Of a DNA stretch of 64,000 nucleotides, positions 1-9,084 are shown one piece after another (the stretch's first letter is position 1; each line of letters starts with the position of its first letter). The DNA is from Prionace glauca (taxonomy: Eukaryota > Chordata > Chondrichthyes > Carcharhiniformes > Carcharhinidae). Made by a program: the position numbers and the translations under genes. The stretch spans positions 30,960,902-31,024,901 of the forward strand of contig CM075760.1 of the NCBI GenBank assembly GCA_037974335.1, given 5' to 3'. Under the pieces are notes generated by a model, which was not told the DNA's origin, did not search any database, and saw only the letters and a program-made list of their open reading frames with translations.

Positions 1-83
1 CAGGACGATGAATGTGGAAGCGGTTGTCCAGATGTTGCTGTTATCATCCTCACTGTCTTCAATCCAGATGCGGTCGGTGGGGT
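1..83 (-). CDS. IgM heavy chain, first membrane (TM) exon, partial
   Basis: This exon supplies the connecting peptide and the start of the transmembrane helix of the membrane form of IgM, the B-cell receptor. On the minus strand a pyrimidine-rich tract ends in AG at 84-85, and the open exon starts at 83. It reads PTDRIWIEDSEDDNS and then NIWTTASTFIVL, an acidic linker followed by the WTTAS(T)FIVL helix start typical of mu chains. The exon opens two bases into a codon. This fits the internal donor in CH4 after position 3,519, which leaves one base, and the join makes a GAC (Asp) codon. The window edge cuts the helix; the rest of the helix and the cytoplasmic tail must lie beyond position 1. 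The exon is too short and too near the edge to stand out as an open frame. Identity is confident. Confidence 0.93.
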
Positions 84-650
84 CTAGGGGACAGAGGCCA
101 GGGAATGGAATTAGATTACTTTATTTATCCAGGGAATCTCATTGTTTTCTTTTCCTTGTTCTCCTTTATAAACTGTTCATTCATTCTCATGTCTAATTTT
201 CAATGTATATCTCCTGTTAAATTCAGGACACTCAGTAACAGATCTCCATAACTATTTTCACACCTGATCCTTATTGGTATTCCTTGGAGAGTCCATGTCA
301 GAAAGCACTGAAGGTGTTTTCTTGAGAATCAGTTCATTTTGAACTATTTGCCACTAACCCTTATTGAAGAATGTTCTGACTGATCTGGAGGAACATTCCC
401 CTGTCAATGATTGTTTCCACAGATGGTGACTGATCTGTAAACTGTGAATGCTGCTGTTTAAGATCTGGGATGTAATTTCCAATCTTTGCTTATTTACAGT
501 GGAAATGTTTAGTAAATCATGAGCTTAACTCAGTTTCTCAACGTGTTTGGCGGTGTTTTGAGAATTGGGATAGTCATCGGTGTGTATGTCCATTCAAATT
601 CACATTTAAATTTTACTTTCATCATTCACCTGCCGTTTGTATTAAAGATT

Positions 651-754
651 GTATGTGTGTGTGTGTGTGTGTGCGCGTCTGTGTGTGTGTGTGTCTGTGA
701 GTCTGTGTGTGTGTGTGTGTGTGCGTCAGTGCGTGTGTGTGTGTGTGTCTGTGA

Positions 755-791
<37 letters not shown>
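651..791. repeat. (GT)n microsatellite
   Basis: About 140 bp of GT dinucleotides with regular GTCTGTGAGTCTGTG interruptions, so part of it is a higher-order repeat. It lies in the intron before the IgM membrane exon. Confidence 0.95.
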
Positions 792-793
<2 letters not shown>

Positions 794-1430
794 CACTTCC
801 TGAGCTGCATTAATTTTTGGTCCTGAGTTAATCTGTGTGTATGAGGGATAATGAACATGTTCATTTGCCTGTGTTTGTTGATTTGTGTAGTTGTGTGTCT
901 GTGTGTATAATTTATTCTTCAGATATTGTGGATATATGACTATTATTGTGTGAAGTCTCTGTATATTTATTAATGCCACTCTTAACGTGTGCACGTGTTT
1001 CTGCCTGTTTCAATGTGTTAATTTGTGTCACTCGAATAATGTTTCCTTCCCTTTCTTTGTGTGTCTGTTCCTCCGTGCGTTTGTGTGTGTATCTGTTGAC
1101 ATATTAGTGCATGTAAATTCGTGTTGGTAGTTATTTATAACAATGTGTCAGTGTATGGCTGTGTTTCCATGTGTAGTATTGTGTGCTGTGGTGTTCTGTT
1201 CTGAAGGAGCGTGTGAATGTTTGCATCCACATGTTTGTGTGAAAATATTTTGCTCTCTGTTCCTCTATAAGCAGTGTGTTAATATTGTTATATCTATTTC
1301 CCTGTATAAGTGATAATGTGTATAACATTGTGGGTCTCTATATCTGTATTCATTTCAGCGTGAACGTGTGAGAACATGCATTTGTTTGAGTGTGTGCATC
1401 TATTTGTGTATGTTTTGGACCTGCATAAAT

Positions 1431-2335
1431 GTTATCTGTCCGTATTGTGTGTATGCATGTACGTGTTTGTGTTTGTGTCCGTGTACCTAGTCCGTATGTT
1501 TAGGTAAGTGTGTACTTGTGTGTTTGTGTGTGTTTCTGCGGGCGTTTGTACATATCTGATAATTTGTGTGCATGTTTTGTTTTGTGCCTTCTTGTACAAG
1601 TCCGTGCCTGTGTGTGCAGGTGTGGGTGTATGCCCCCTTGTGCATGCATGTGTGCGTGTATATGTGTGTGCGTGTGTGTGTGTGTGTGTGTGTGCATGGT
1701 GCGTGTGGGACAGAGAGAGAGCGAGAGAGAAAGAGAGAGTATTTGTGTATGCACGCATTTTTGTTTGTATATGTATAGTCCATTAGTGTATTCGAGGGAG
1801 CGTGCTTGTTTGAGTTCGTTTGTGCGTATATTGTGTGTTCATCTGATCCGTGTATGTGCATTTGTATTTATGAATGTATCTGTGTTTTTGTTGTGTATGT
1901 ATTTGTGCGTATTGTGTATTTGTGAGATTCTGTGTCTGTATTTGAATGTGCCTGTCTATATTTCTGTGTGTGGGACTATGTGTATGCGTTTGTGTGTTAT
2001 ATTAACATTCTGTATTCGTGAGCATATGTATGAGTATGTGTATTTGTGCAATTGTGTCCACGTTTCTGTGTGCGTGTGTGTGTGTATGTGTGTGAGTGTG
2101 TAGTGTGTCTGTATGTGTGAATGTGTGTGTGTATGTGTGTGAGTGTGTGAGTGTGTGTATGTGTGTGTGAGTGTGTAGTGTGCGTATGTATGTGTGTGTG
2201 TGTGAGTGTGTAGTGTGTGTAGTGTGTGTAGTGTGTGTATGTGTGTGTGAGTGTGTGTATGTGTGTGTGAGTGTGTGTGTGTGAGTGTGTGAGTGTGTGT
2301 GTGAGTGTGGGTGTGGACGCCTATGTATGTATGTA
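1431..2335. repeat. degenerate GT-rich repeat block
   Basis: About 900 bp dominated by GTGTGTGA, GTATGTGTGTGAGTGTG and TAGTGTGTG units, with a short GAGA stretch at 1,713-1,739. The units are cleanest at 2,070-2,320. The long open frames across it on both strands are by-products of the low complexity. Confidence 0.92.
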
Positions 2336-3414
2336 TAATTGTGACAGTTTTGGGCAGCATTATCAGTGTGTGTATTTTTTTAACTGTTGCTCCAAGTTTC
2401 ACCGACCATAGTGAAGTGAATATGATCCAGACAACCCGAATAATGGAACATATTTTCAATGCTTTGCTGGAGAAATGTATTTTATGTGAGGGGCACGGTG
2501 ATATCAGGAGAGAGAATGAAATAATTCATTGATGTATCTCAGAGAGCTCAGGGACAGAACAGTTAAAACCCGGGGAGGAATCTATGACTTGTTTAAATTT
2601 GTATTCTGGGAAATCAATGCCAGCACATGGTTAACAGGAACAAGAGTGTTGAGACATTTTAAATTATGTTGCATTAGTTTATATATATATTTCAATGATT
2701 AAGATAATGATACTTCAAAATCTGTAGCAAGTAAACCGGAAACTAATTTGTACTGTTGGCAACTGGGTCCTTATAGTAGAGAAATGTTCCCTTCCAAACG
2801 CAGGAGAGGGAGGAGAGTGAGCTCAGAGTTTCCCTCTCCCTACCCGATGATACAATGTCACTGATGGTGTTAACCACTGAGGAGGTACAGGTGAGTGGAT
2901 TAAATAATGACATTCCTCCTCTTTTCATTGAGGAAGTTTTGGGACATGGATTAACTACTGCTCCTCCCCTCTCTTTGCTGGGTTAGTGGGAATCAGGATG
3001 TTAACAATTTCACTCTCCCTCAATCCGATGGGGGGAATATTTCTCCATGTTTTTTGTGTGTGACTCTCACTTCAGTTCCCAGTAGGTGCGGTGCAGTAGC
3101 TTAAAGAGGTGGTCAATGAGAGAAACAGGGCCCAGCGATCTAAATGTTGTGTTTGTGTGTCAGACATGTTAAAAATGTCGGAGTGTTTTCCCCTCAGCGG
3201 GAGGAAAGTCAGTGAAGATATTTTGCAGAATCCTGTAATGAATGTGCTCTACTCTATCCCTGACCCAGTGTCTATCTCCGCTGGGAGCACTGGTTCAACA
3301 ATGTTGGGTCCGAGACATGAAAATATCTGACTCAAAATCAAAGATATGGAAGTAAAACTGAAAAACAACCAATTAAACAATTGGGTATTTCATTGATCGT
3401 TAGAGGAAAATGTT

Positions 3415-3429
3415 TTTATTCTTTTTATT
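3415..3429 (-). promoter_or_regulatory. polyadenylation signals for secreted IgM mRNA
   Basis: On the minus strand two AATAAA hexamers (complement TTTATT at 3,424-3,429 and 3,415-3,420) lie 28-45 bases after the CH4 stop. This is the expected place for the secreted-form poly(A) site, which competes with splicing to the membrane exon. Confidence 0.75.
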
Positions 3430-3456
3430 GTAGTTTTTAATGGAAGTGAGTGATTC

Positions 3457-3848
3457 TCATTGACATGAATTAACAGTGTCCATCAGTGCAAGGGAAATGT
3501 TCACAAAACTGGGTTTACCGCTGGATTTGTCAACTGTTCTGTTGATGATCTTCAAGGGGATGGCTTCATGTCCCACCACACAGGAGTAAGAAGCGCCGCT
3601 GGACCATTCCTCTGCTGCAATGGATAACAGGCTGTACATGAAGAAGGAGCTATCGCCGTTCTCCGCCACCACCTCGGTATTCCTGTAGTTCCCGGGATTC
3701 ACCGGCTTGTCGTTGACGGTCCACTTGACGAAGATCTCTCGGGGGGAGAAACCTCTCACTAAGCAGCTGAGGGAGACGAAACTCTGAGCGGAGACGTCTT
3801 CTGCCGAGGGCAGGAGGACAGAGACGACCGGTTCCCGCGGATTTGGAT
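3457..3848 (-). CDS. IgM heavy chain CH4 exon with secretory tail
   Basis: This is the fourth constant domain and the tail piece used to form IgM polymers. The exon follows CTGCAG at 3,849-3,854 and opens in phase: one base from CH3 plus AT gives Asp. It is open for 130 codons to TGA at 3,457. The Ig C1 fold is clear: SLSCLVRGF for the first Cys, then the FVKW Trp, then YSCVVGHEA for the second Cys. The tail reads [20 protein letters not shown], with an N-glycosylation site (NIS) and the penultimate Cys conserved in mu chains. A second site is NRT. An internal donor within SSGK lets the exon skip the tail and splice to the membrane exon. The exon is intact and appears functional. Confidence 0.98.
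3514..3522 (-). promoter_or_regulatory. internal CH4 splice donor for membrane IgM
   Basis: The minus strand reads AGCG|GTAAAC, with the last exon base at 3,519. From the CH4 start to here is 330 bases, leaving a one-base overhang. That matches the two-base start of the membrane exon at 83. The Ser-Gly-Lys context is the usual site for the secreted/membrane switch of mu chains. Confidence 0.85.
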
Positions 3849-5069
3849 CTGCAGAAAATGTACAATAAATGTCAATAAACTGGAGAATTCTGGAGACAAT
3901 GAAACCACTGGTTAGATATCAGGAAAATGTGCTTCGCTTCTGATTTTAACTCTTCCCATTTTTGATTTGCAGCTTGGAGGAGAGGTGAACACAATTGTTT
4001 TCTCAAATAACTCAGTGGGGGGTGGAGTGGAAAGATTCAGAAAGTTTACAGCACAGAATCAGGCCATTCGGCCCAACTGATCTACTTTCCTTTTTGGTTT
4101 TCTGGTTTTTGATGCTCCACATCAGGCTCCTCCCTTCTTCTTCGCTCTAAACCCAATAACATCGCCTTCAGTTCACTTTTCACTCATCAACACATCAAAC
4201 TCCCCAGAAAAATATCAATCGGCCCAGAGTCGTTTAGTTCAGGGGAGAACATTAATGCACTGAATACTAACTATTGAGTAGTACACTTTCACTGGAGATA
4301 GACACAGTGATGCATTTACATAGAAACATAGAACAGTACAGCACAGTACAGGCCCTTTGGCCCTCAATGTTATGCCGAGCTATGTCCGAACCCAAGATCA
4401 AGCTCTCCCACTCCCTATCATTCTGGTGTGCTCCATGTGTCTATCCAATAACCGCTTGAAAGTTCCTAAAGTGTCTGACTCCACTATCACAGCAGGCAGT
4501 GCATTCCACACCGTAACCACACTCTGAGTAAAGAATCTACCTCGGACATCCCTCCTGTGTCTCCCACCATGAACCTTATAGTAATGCCCCCCTAGTAACC
4601 CGAGGAAATAGTCTCTGAACATCCACTCTATCAATCCCCCTCACCATCTTATAAACCTCTATTTAGTCGTCTCTCATCCTCTTCTGTTCTAAAGAGAAAA
4701 GCCCCAGCTCCCTCAACCTTTCCTCATAAGACCTGCCCTCCAAACCAGGCAGCATCCTGCTAAATCTCCTCTGCACTCCCTCCAATGCTTCCACATCCTT
4801 CTTATAGTGAGGTGATTAGAACTGCACACAATATTCCAAATGTGGTCTCACCAAGGCTCTGTGCAATTGCAGCATAACCCCACGGCTCTTAAACTCTAAC
4901 CCCCTGTTAATAAACACTAACACACTTTAAGCCTTCTTCACGGCTCTATCCACTTTAGTGGCAATCTTCAGAGATCTGTGGATATGAACCCCGGGATCTC
5001 CCTGTTCCTCCACATTGCTCAGAACCCTGCCATTGACCCTACATTTATTGCTTCAATCTCTCAGCTCAC
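3849..5069 (-). other. CH3-CH4 intron
   Basis: 1,221 bp intron with GTGAGC donor (5,065-5,069 region) and CTGCAG acceptor. Most of it is a LINE 3' fragment (about 4,310-5,042). A weaker interspersed repeat, with the phrase CAGGCCATTCGGCCCAAC, lies at about 4,030-4,230. Confidence 0.9.
4310..5042 (-). mobile_element. CR1-like LINE, 5'-truncated 3' end
   Basis: On the minus strand this reads as the decayed C-terminal part of a CR1-type ORF2. It shows RGRFFTQSVVTVWNALPA and then LGTFKRLLDRHM, the usual closing block of these LINEs. It ends in a short repeat around CTATGTTTCTATG. The upstream part (4,640-5,042) carries the RFT and YKIM-type blocks in broken frames. It lies inside the CH3-CH4 intron in the same orientation as the Ig gene. 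Confidence 0.85.
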
Positions 5070-5378
5070 CTGTTTCCTTGTGGATAGATGTTCTTAGAGG
5101 AGTCGGCAGATCCTGATGGTTCACCACGCACTCAAACACAGCCGCACTCAGCCAGGCTTGTGTGGAGATGCTTAATTTGCTGATCACGCTGTCACGATCC
5201 GCTCCGGGCTTTTCGGCAATCTCTGATTTCAAATACTTCCTGTCTCGGATCCAGGACACGTTAACTCCATCAGGAGCATGAGAAATGATGCAGGTTAAGG
5301 TCACGGTGTCCTCCAGTAAGACCTGTTCTATTGGTGGTGGCTGTATCTTCACTGTGGTATCAAGGCACGGGAGAGGAT
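5070..5378 (-). CDS. IgM heavy chain CH3 exon
   Basis: This is the third constant domain of IgM. It follows TTCACAG and opens with AT, completing a GAT codon with the base left by CH2. It then runs 102 codons to a GTGAGC donor and leaves one base. The Ig fold is marked by [20 protein letters not shown] (first Cys, Trp; NVS glycosylation site) and [14 protein letters not shown] (second Cys). An extra Cys near the start, in PLPCLD, may make an inter-chain bond; that is inference. The exon is 309 bases, open and in phase with both neighbours. Confidence 0.97.
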
Positions 5379-6294
5379 CTGTGAATGAGAAATGAAAATG
5401 AGCCCCAGTTCCCCTTCAGAAGCAGGACAGCAGTCTTCAGCCTGAAGGAGACAAAGTCGCCTTCAATATATCAATCTCTAACTCTCGCCTTTCACCTTCC
5501 ATGGCGAATGGGAAGCCAGCTTGCTGTATGGAATTATTCCCTGTATTAAATATTGGAGCAGCGGTAACATTTCCATGAATCAGAATTGGAGAATTCCCAA
5601 ACAAACACACCATCCTGAACTCAAGGAAAAAGTACTGACCGTTGGTTTATAAATAGGGTGGATGCACTTTCCAATATTTTACCCCTGTGCTGTGACCTAT
5701 GAAACATTCTCACACCTACTGTCTCTCCAAATTTTACCAGCTGTCTCAGGAACAAGCTGACATCAAGGCCACCTCACTCAGTATATTGCTTCAAACCGAA
5801 AGGGGGCACTCTTTTAAGGGGAGGCTGTGGTATATGGTGTTGTCAATGGACTTATAACCTAGGGCAAGACTCTGGGGACACAGATTCTAATCCCATCATT
5901 GCAAATATGAAATTTGAATTTTGTAAAAATCTATAATTAAAAGTTGAAATAGTTCTTATGAAGCTATTGCTGTAAAACCCCTCCTAGTTCACAAATGTTC
6001 CTTACCAAAATCAACCTGCTGTCTTTATCTGGCCTGGCATGCATGTGACTCCAGATTCACAGCAACGGGAGTGACACTTCAGTGCCCTCAGGTTTGGGAA
6101 ATAAATGCACATCTCAGGAAGGTAGAACAAAAAATTGTTTTTCTGATGAAATTCTGAATGAGATATTGTCCTAATGCAGCAAACTACAGGACAATAACTC
6201 ACAAGTTGTTCAATGCTTTGTACCAACTTTAATAGATCCCTAATTCTGATTAACATCAGAATGATAAGTGTTGTCCTGTGTTTGAGTATCTTAC
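5379..6294 (-). other. CH2-CH3 intron
   Basis: 916 bp intron with GTAAGA donor and TTCACAG acceptor. A diverged shark interspersed repeat with CATGTGACTCCAGA and CACAGCAA lies at about 6,010-6,120, similar to the one at 28,990-29,080. I see no gene in it. Confidence 0.9.
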
Positions 6295-6609
6295 CCTGAG
6301 ATGCGCTGATGTTCAGACTCTGAGTGAATTCTTGATGAGTGACCTGGCAGGTATAGACCGCTTTGCTGAACCATTCCCCAGCGGAGACTGTCAGCCGACT
6401 GCTGGCCGAGAAGTTCCCGTTCACTTCACAGGGGGGAGAGGTGACAATTCCTGAATGCGTGGGTTCCCCATTCTTCAGCCAACTCACTTCCATTGACCCT
6501 AGCTGGAAATCGATGATTGAACAGACGATGATTGCGACTTTCCTGTGTGAGATTTCTTCACTGGAACTCACGGTGAGGATAACAGTTGGAGGGATCACAA
6601 GCGGAGGGC
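6295..6609 (-). CDS. IgM heavy chain CH2 exon
   Basis: This is the second constant domain of IgM. The exon starts after CCTGAAG at 6,610-6,611 and completes a TGC (Cys) codon with the last base of CH1. It is open for 104 further codons to a GGTAAGAT donor. The domain reads [11 protein letters not shown] (first Cys), VSWLKNG (Trp) and [11 protein letters not shown] (second Cys). It has two N-glycosylation sites (NFS, NIS) and an additional Cys in SPPCEV. The split Cys at the CH1-CH2 junction could form an inter-heavy-chain bridge, which is inference. The exon is 315 bases, intact, and in phase with both neighbours. Confidence 0.97.
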
Positions 6610-7015
6610 CTTCAGGGAAAAAAAAAACAGATCAGTCATTTCCTGCAGAAGATGTGGATCAATTAAACTTTTGTCAACAGAGGGTAGTAAGGGCGTGGAA
6701 TGCCCTGCCTGCAGCAGTTGTGGACTCGCCAACTTTAAGGGCGTTCAAATGGTCAGTGGATAGGCATATGGATAACATTGGAATAGTTTAGGTTAGAGGG
6801 TCATGAGATTGGTTCCACTGGTCGGCGCAACATCGGGGGCCGAAGGGCCTGTACTGCGCTGTAATGGTCTATGTTCTATGTTCTAACTCATTTGCAGTCA
6901 ATAGACACTAACTGGACCAATCCCGGATTGTGCACATCTATTTAAATGAGTTATAACCAAGGCCCTACATGTTAACCACAGTGTTTCTGTTTCACACAAG
7001 CTCCATAACACTTAC
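6610..7015 (-). other. CH1-CH2 intron
   Basis: A 406 bp intron with GTAAGTG donor and an A-interrupted pyrimidine tract before its AG. More than half of it is a LINE 3' end in the opposite orientation (6,660-6,893). Confidence 0.9.
6660..6893 (+). mobile_element. CR1-like LINE 3' end fragment
   Basis: The plus strand reads QRVVRAWNALPAAVVDSPTL and then FKWSVDRHMDN, the C-terminal block of a CR1-type ORF2. After it comes a 3' tail with GGGCCGAAGGGCCTGTACTG, ending in repeated TCTATGTTC. Only the last ~230 bp are present, which is typical of 5'-truncated LINE insertions. Confidence 0.88.
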
Positions 7016-7315
7016 ATGGCATTTGAAAGCTCTTGACTGTGCTCATGTGTCGAACCTCACAGTCAATTTGGAGGCATTTTCCCGCTGAGTCGCTGATGGT
7101 TAACTGGCTGCTCATGGTGTAGGTTCCCTTCGTGTTTCTCACTGACGGGTAAGTCTTAAACCCACTGGGGACCGTTTGCCCATTTTTCTTCCAGGTCAGT
7201 TTGGAAACATCTGGAAGGTAATCCATCGCCAAACATCCGAAGGTGATGGAGCCGCCGGAGTTCTGTTGCTGACAGGGGGAGACCAGGACGTAGAGATTGG
7301 GCGGAGATGGTGTCG
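7016..7315 (-). CDS. IgM heavy chain CH1 exon
   Basis: This is the first constant domain, which pairs with the light chain. The exon follows CTTTCCCAG and opens with CG, making an Ala codon with the G left by JH. The product begins ATPSPPNLYVLVSPCQQQ, where the SPC Cys is the usual light-chain bond. It continues ITFGCLAMDYLPDVSKLTWKKNG (first fold Cys and Trp), the typical FKTYPSVR strand, and LQIDCEVRHMSTVKSF (second Cys). The donor is GTAAGTG and one base is left over. The exon is 300 bases and intact. The sequence strongly resembles known shark mu CH1 domains, which separates it from IgW or IgNAR. Confidence 0.97.
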
Positions 7316-7439
7316 CTGGGAAAGAATAGCCAAATGAATAAGTTAGACTCTTACTTGCGTTTATTAAGTCATCAAACATTGTTACAAATAGGTTTCTATA
7401 TTAGATATAGCTCTTGGTGTTAAATGGATGAAGGGACAT

Positions 7440-7545
7440 GTGTCGTAGGTGTGATCAGGATAGTGATGAGCTCTGACCAAAGTGAATGGCGGAGTAGGCT
7501 CCAAGGGCCGAATGGCCAACTCCAGCTTCTATTTTCTGTGTTTCT
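7440..7545 (+). repeat. short interspersed-element tail
   Basis: A fragment with GGGCCGAATGGCCAACTCC and TTTCTATCT resembles the 3' ends of the LINE/SINE copies elsewhere in the window. From 7,550 to 8,340 I see no feature; a second weak repeat phrase lies at about 7,900-8,010. Confidence 0.5.
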
Positions 7546-8340
7546 ATCTCGAACATTGATTAGAATTATGAAATTATCCCTAATATTTCCCAATTAAATC
7601 TTTCATCCGCCTTTGAGATGATGTTATTTCTATCATTTGGGAATTGTCATCTCTGTAGAAACTCATATCGCTGTCTCCACTTCTATCAAATTAGGAAGAA
7701 AAAAAACACATTCTGTTAGTCTCACAATGACATGTCATTCATTCGATTAACAGAGAAGAGGAAAGATTTTGTCCATTATTGCAGCAACTGTTTATTTCTC
7801 AACAACAGCAGTGTGTGATGAACCGCTGTTTATTTCTCAAACAACAACACTTTGTCATGAAGAAGTTCTCCCTTCATTCAGACTATCCACTCACCTGATG
7901 AGGGAGCTCCAACAGTTTGTGATTCCAAATAAACCTGTTGGACTTTAACCTGGTGTTGTGGGAATCCTTACTGTGCCCACACCAACCTCACTCCGGCATC
8001 TCCACATAGTTTTGGAAATTGCCTGGGTTCAAACTGATTGGTGCCCCTTCCTCTCTCCAACTCACTGTCTCTCACTCCACAAAACGGAGATTAGTAACTT
8101 TGCTTCAAAAATACCTCCGGAATGAATAGTTACTGAATGATCAGGAAACTCTAAATGTGATTATAAATTCAAATAAATCCAACATTGACTCATTGAAGGA
8201 TCATACATTAATAGCAAGAATTTCCCATTCGGCCCCTGAAGTCTCCTCCATCATTCACTGAGATTACAGATGAGCCGATTGTGGTGCTAGCTCTATTCTG
8301 AACCTCCTCACTCTGCCCATCCATCACCCGCTCTCTACCC

Positions 8341-9050
8341 ATTTCCCCAGCTCTTTGCCCTTTCCCCTTTCACGGTGGCTCTTTTCCCCTTTTATCCAGC
8401 TCTCTGTATTTCCACCTGGTTCTCTACACTTTCCTCCAGCTCTGTGCCCTCTCCCCCGGCTCTCTGTTCTTTCCCTCAGCTCCCTACGCTGTCCCTCAGC
8501 TCTCTGCCCTCTGTCCCTGCTCCCTACCCTCTTTCTCCTTTCCCCCGGCTCTCTGACCTTTCCCTCTGACTCTCCTGCCCTTTCCCCTGGGCTCTCTGCC
8601 CTGTCCGTTGGCTCTCTGCCCTTTCTCCTGCCTCCCTGCCCTTTTTCGTGCCTCCCCGCACTTTTTCCTTGTTCTCTCCCCTTTCCCTGGTCTTTCTCCC
8701 CTTTCCCCCATCTCTCTGCCCTTCCTTTCGGCTCTCTCCCCTTTCACTGGTCTCTCTGCCCTTTCCCCTTGCTCCCTGCCCTTTCCCCTCTCTCTCTTCT
8801 CTTTTCCACGGCTTTCCGCTCTGTTCCCCGGCTATGTGCCCTTTCTCCGGCCTCTCGGCCCTTCCCCCAGCTCTCTGCTGTTTCCCCTGGCTCTCAGCCC
8901 ACCCCCACCCCGGCTCTCTGCCCTTTCCCACGCCTTCTGTTCTCCCCTGACTCTTTGCCATTGTCCCTGGCCCCGAGCCCCCAGCAATTCCCTCCAGCTC
9001 TCTGCACTCCCAGGGCAGCTCCCACCTTTGAACACCAAACTGCAGCTTGA
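8341..9050. repeat. pyrimidine-rich ~20-bp repeat block, G-rich on the Ig sense strand
   Basis: About 700 bp of imperfect units around CTCTCTGCCCTTTCCCC(GG). On the Ig sense (minus) strand this is purine-rich and G-rich: GGGGAAAGGGCAGAGAGCC. AGCT occurs at 8,349, 8,398, 8,438, 8,478, 8,498, 8,869, 8,996 and 9,017. The long open frames on both strands here come from the repeat and are not genes. Confidence 0.9.
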
Positions 9051-9084
9051 GATCTTTCTTCTCTCTCGTTGCAGACCCTCCCCA

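Larger units (their letters stand above)
84..3456 (-). other. CH4-to-membrane-exon intron and secreted 3' UTR
   Basis: Non-coding DNA between the secreted end of CH4 and the membrane exon. It holds two large GT-rich tracts (651-791 and about 1,431-2,335), listed separately. I see no gene in 84-650, 800-1,430 or 2,340-3,400. The open frames here come only from the GT repeats. Confidence 0.85.

Noticed and set aside
519-2460. Long open frames with Cys/Val or His/Thr repeats on both strands
   Set aside because: They are translations of GT/CA microsatellites. The same holds at 48,070-48,575.
3517-3519. GTAAAC in CH4 as a chance match
   Set aside because: Its phase fits the membrane exon exactly and the SSGK context is the known site, so I kept it as a donor.
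6363-6791. Plus-strand frame of 142 codons
   Set aside because: Opposite strand of CH2 joined by chance to a LINE tail.
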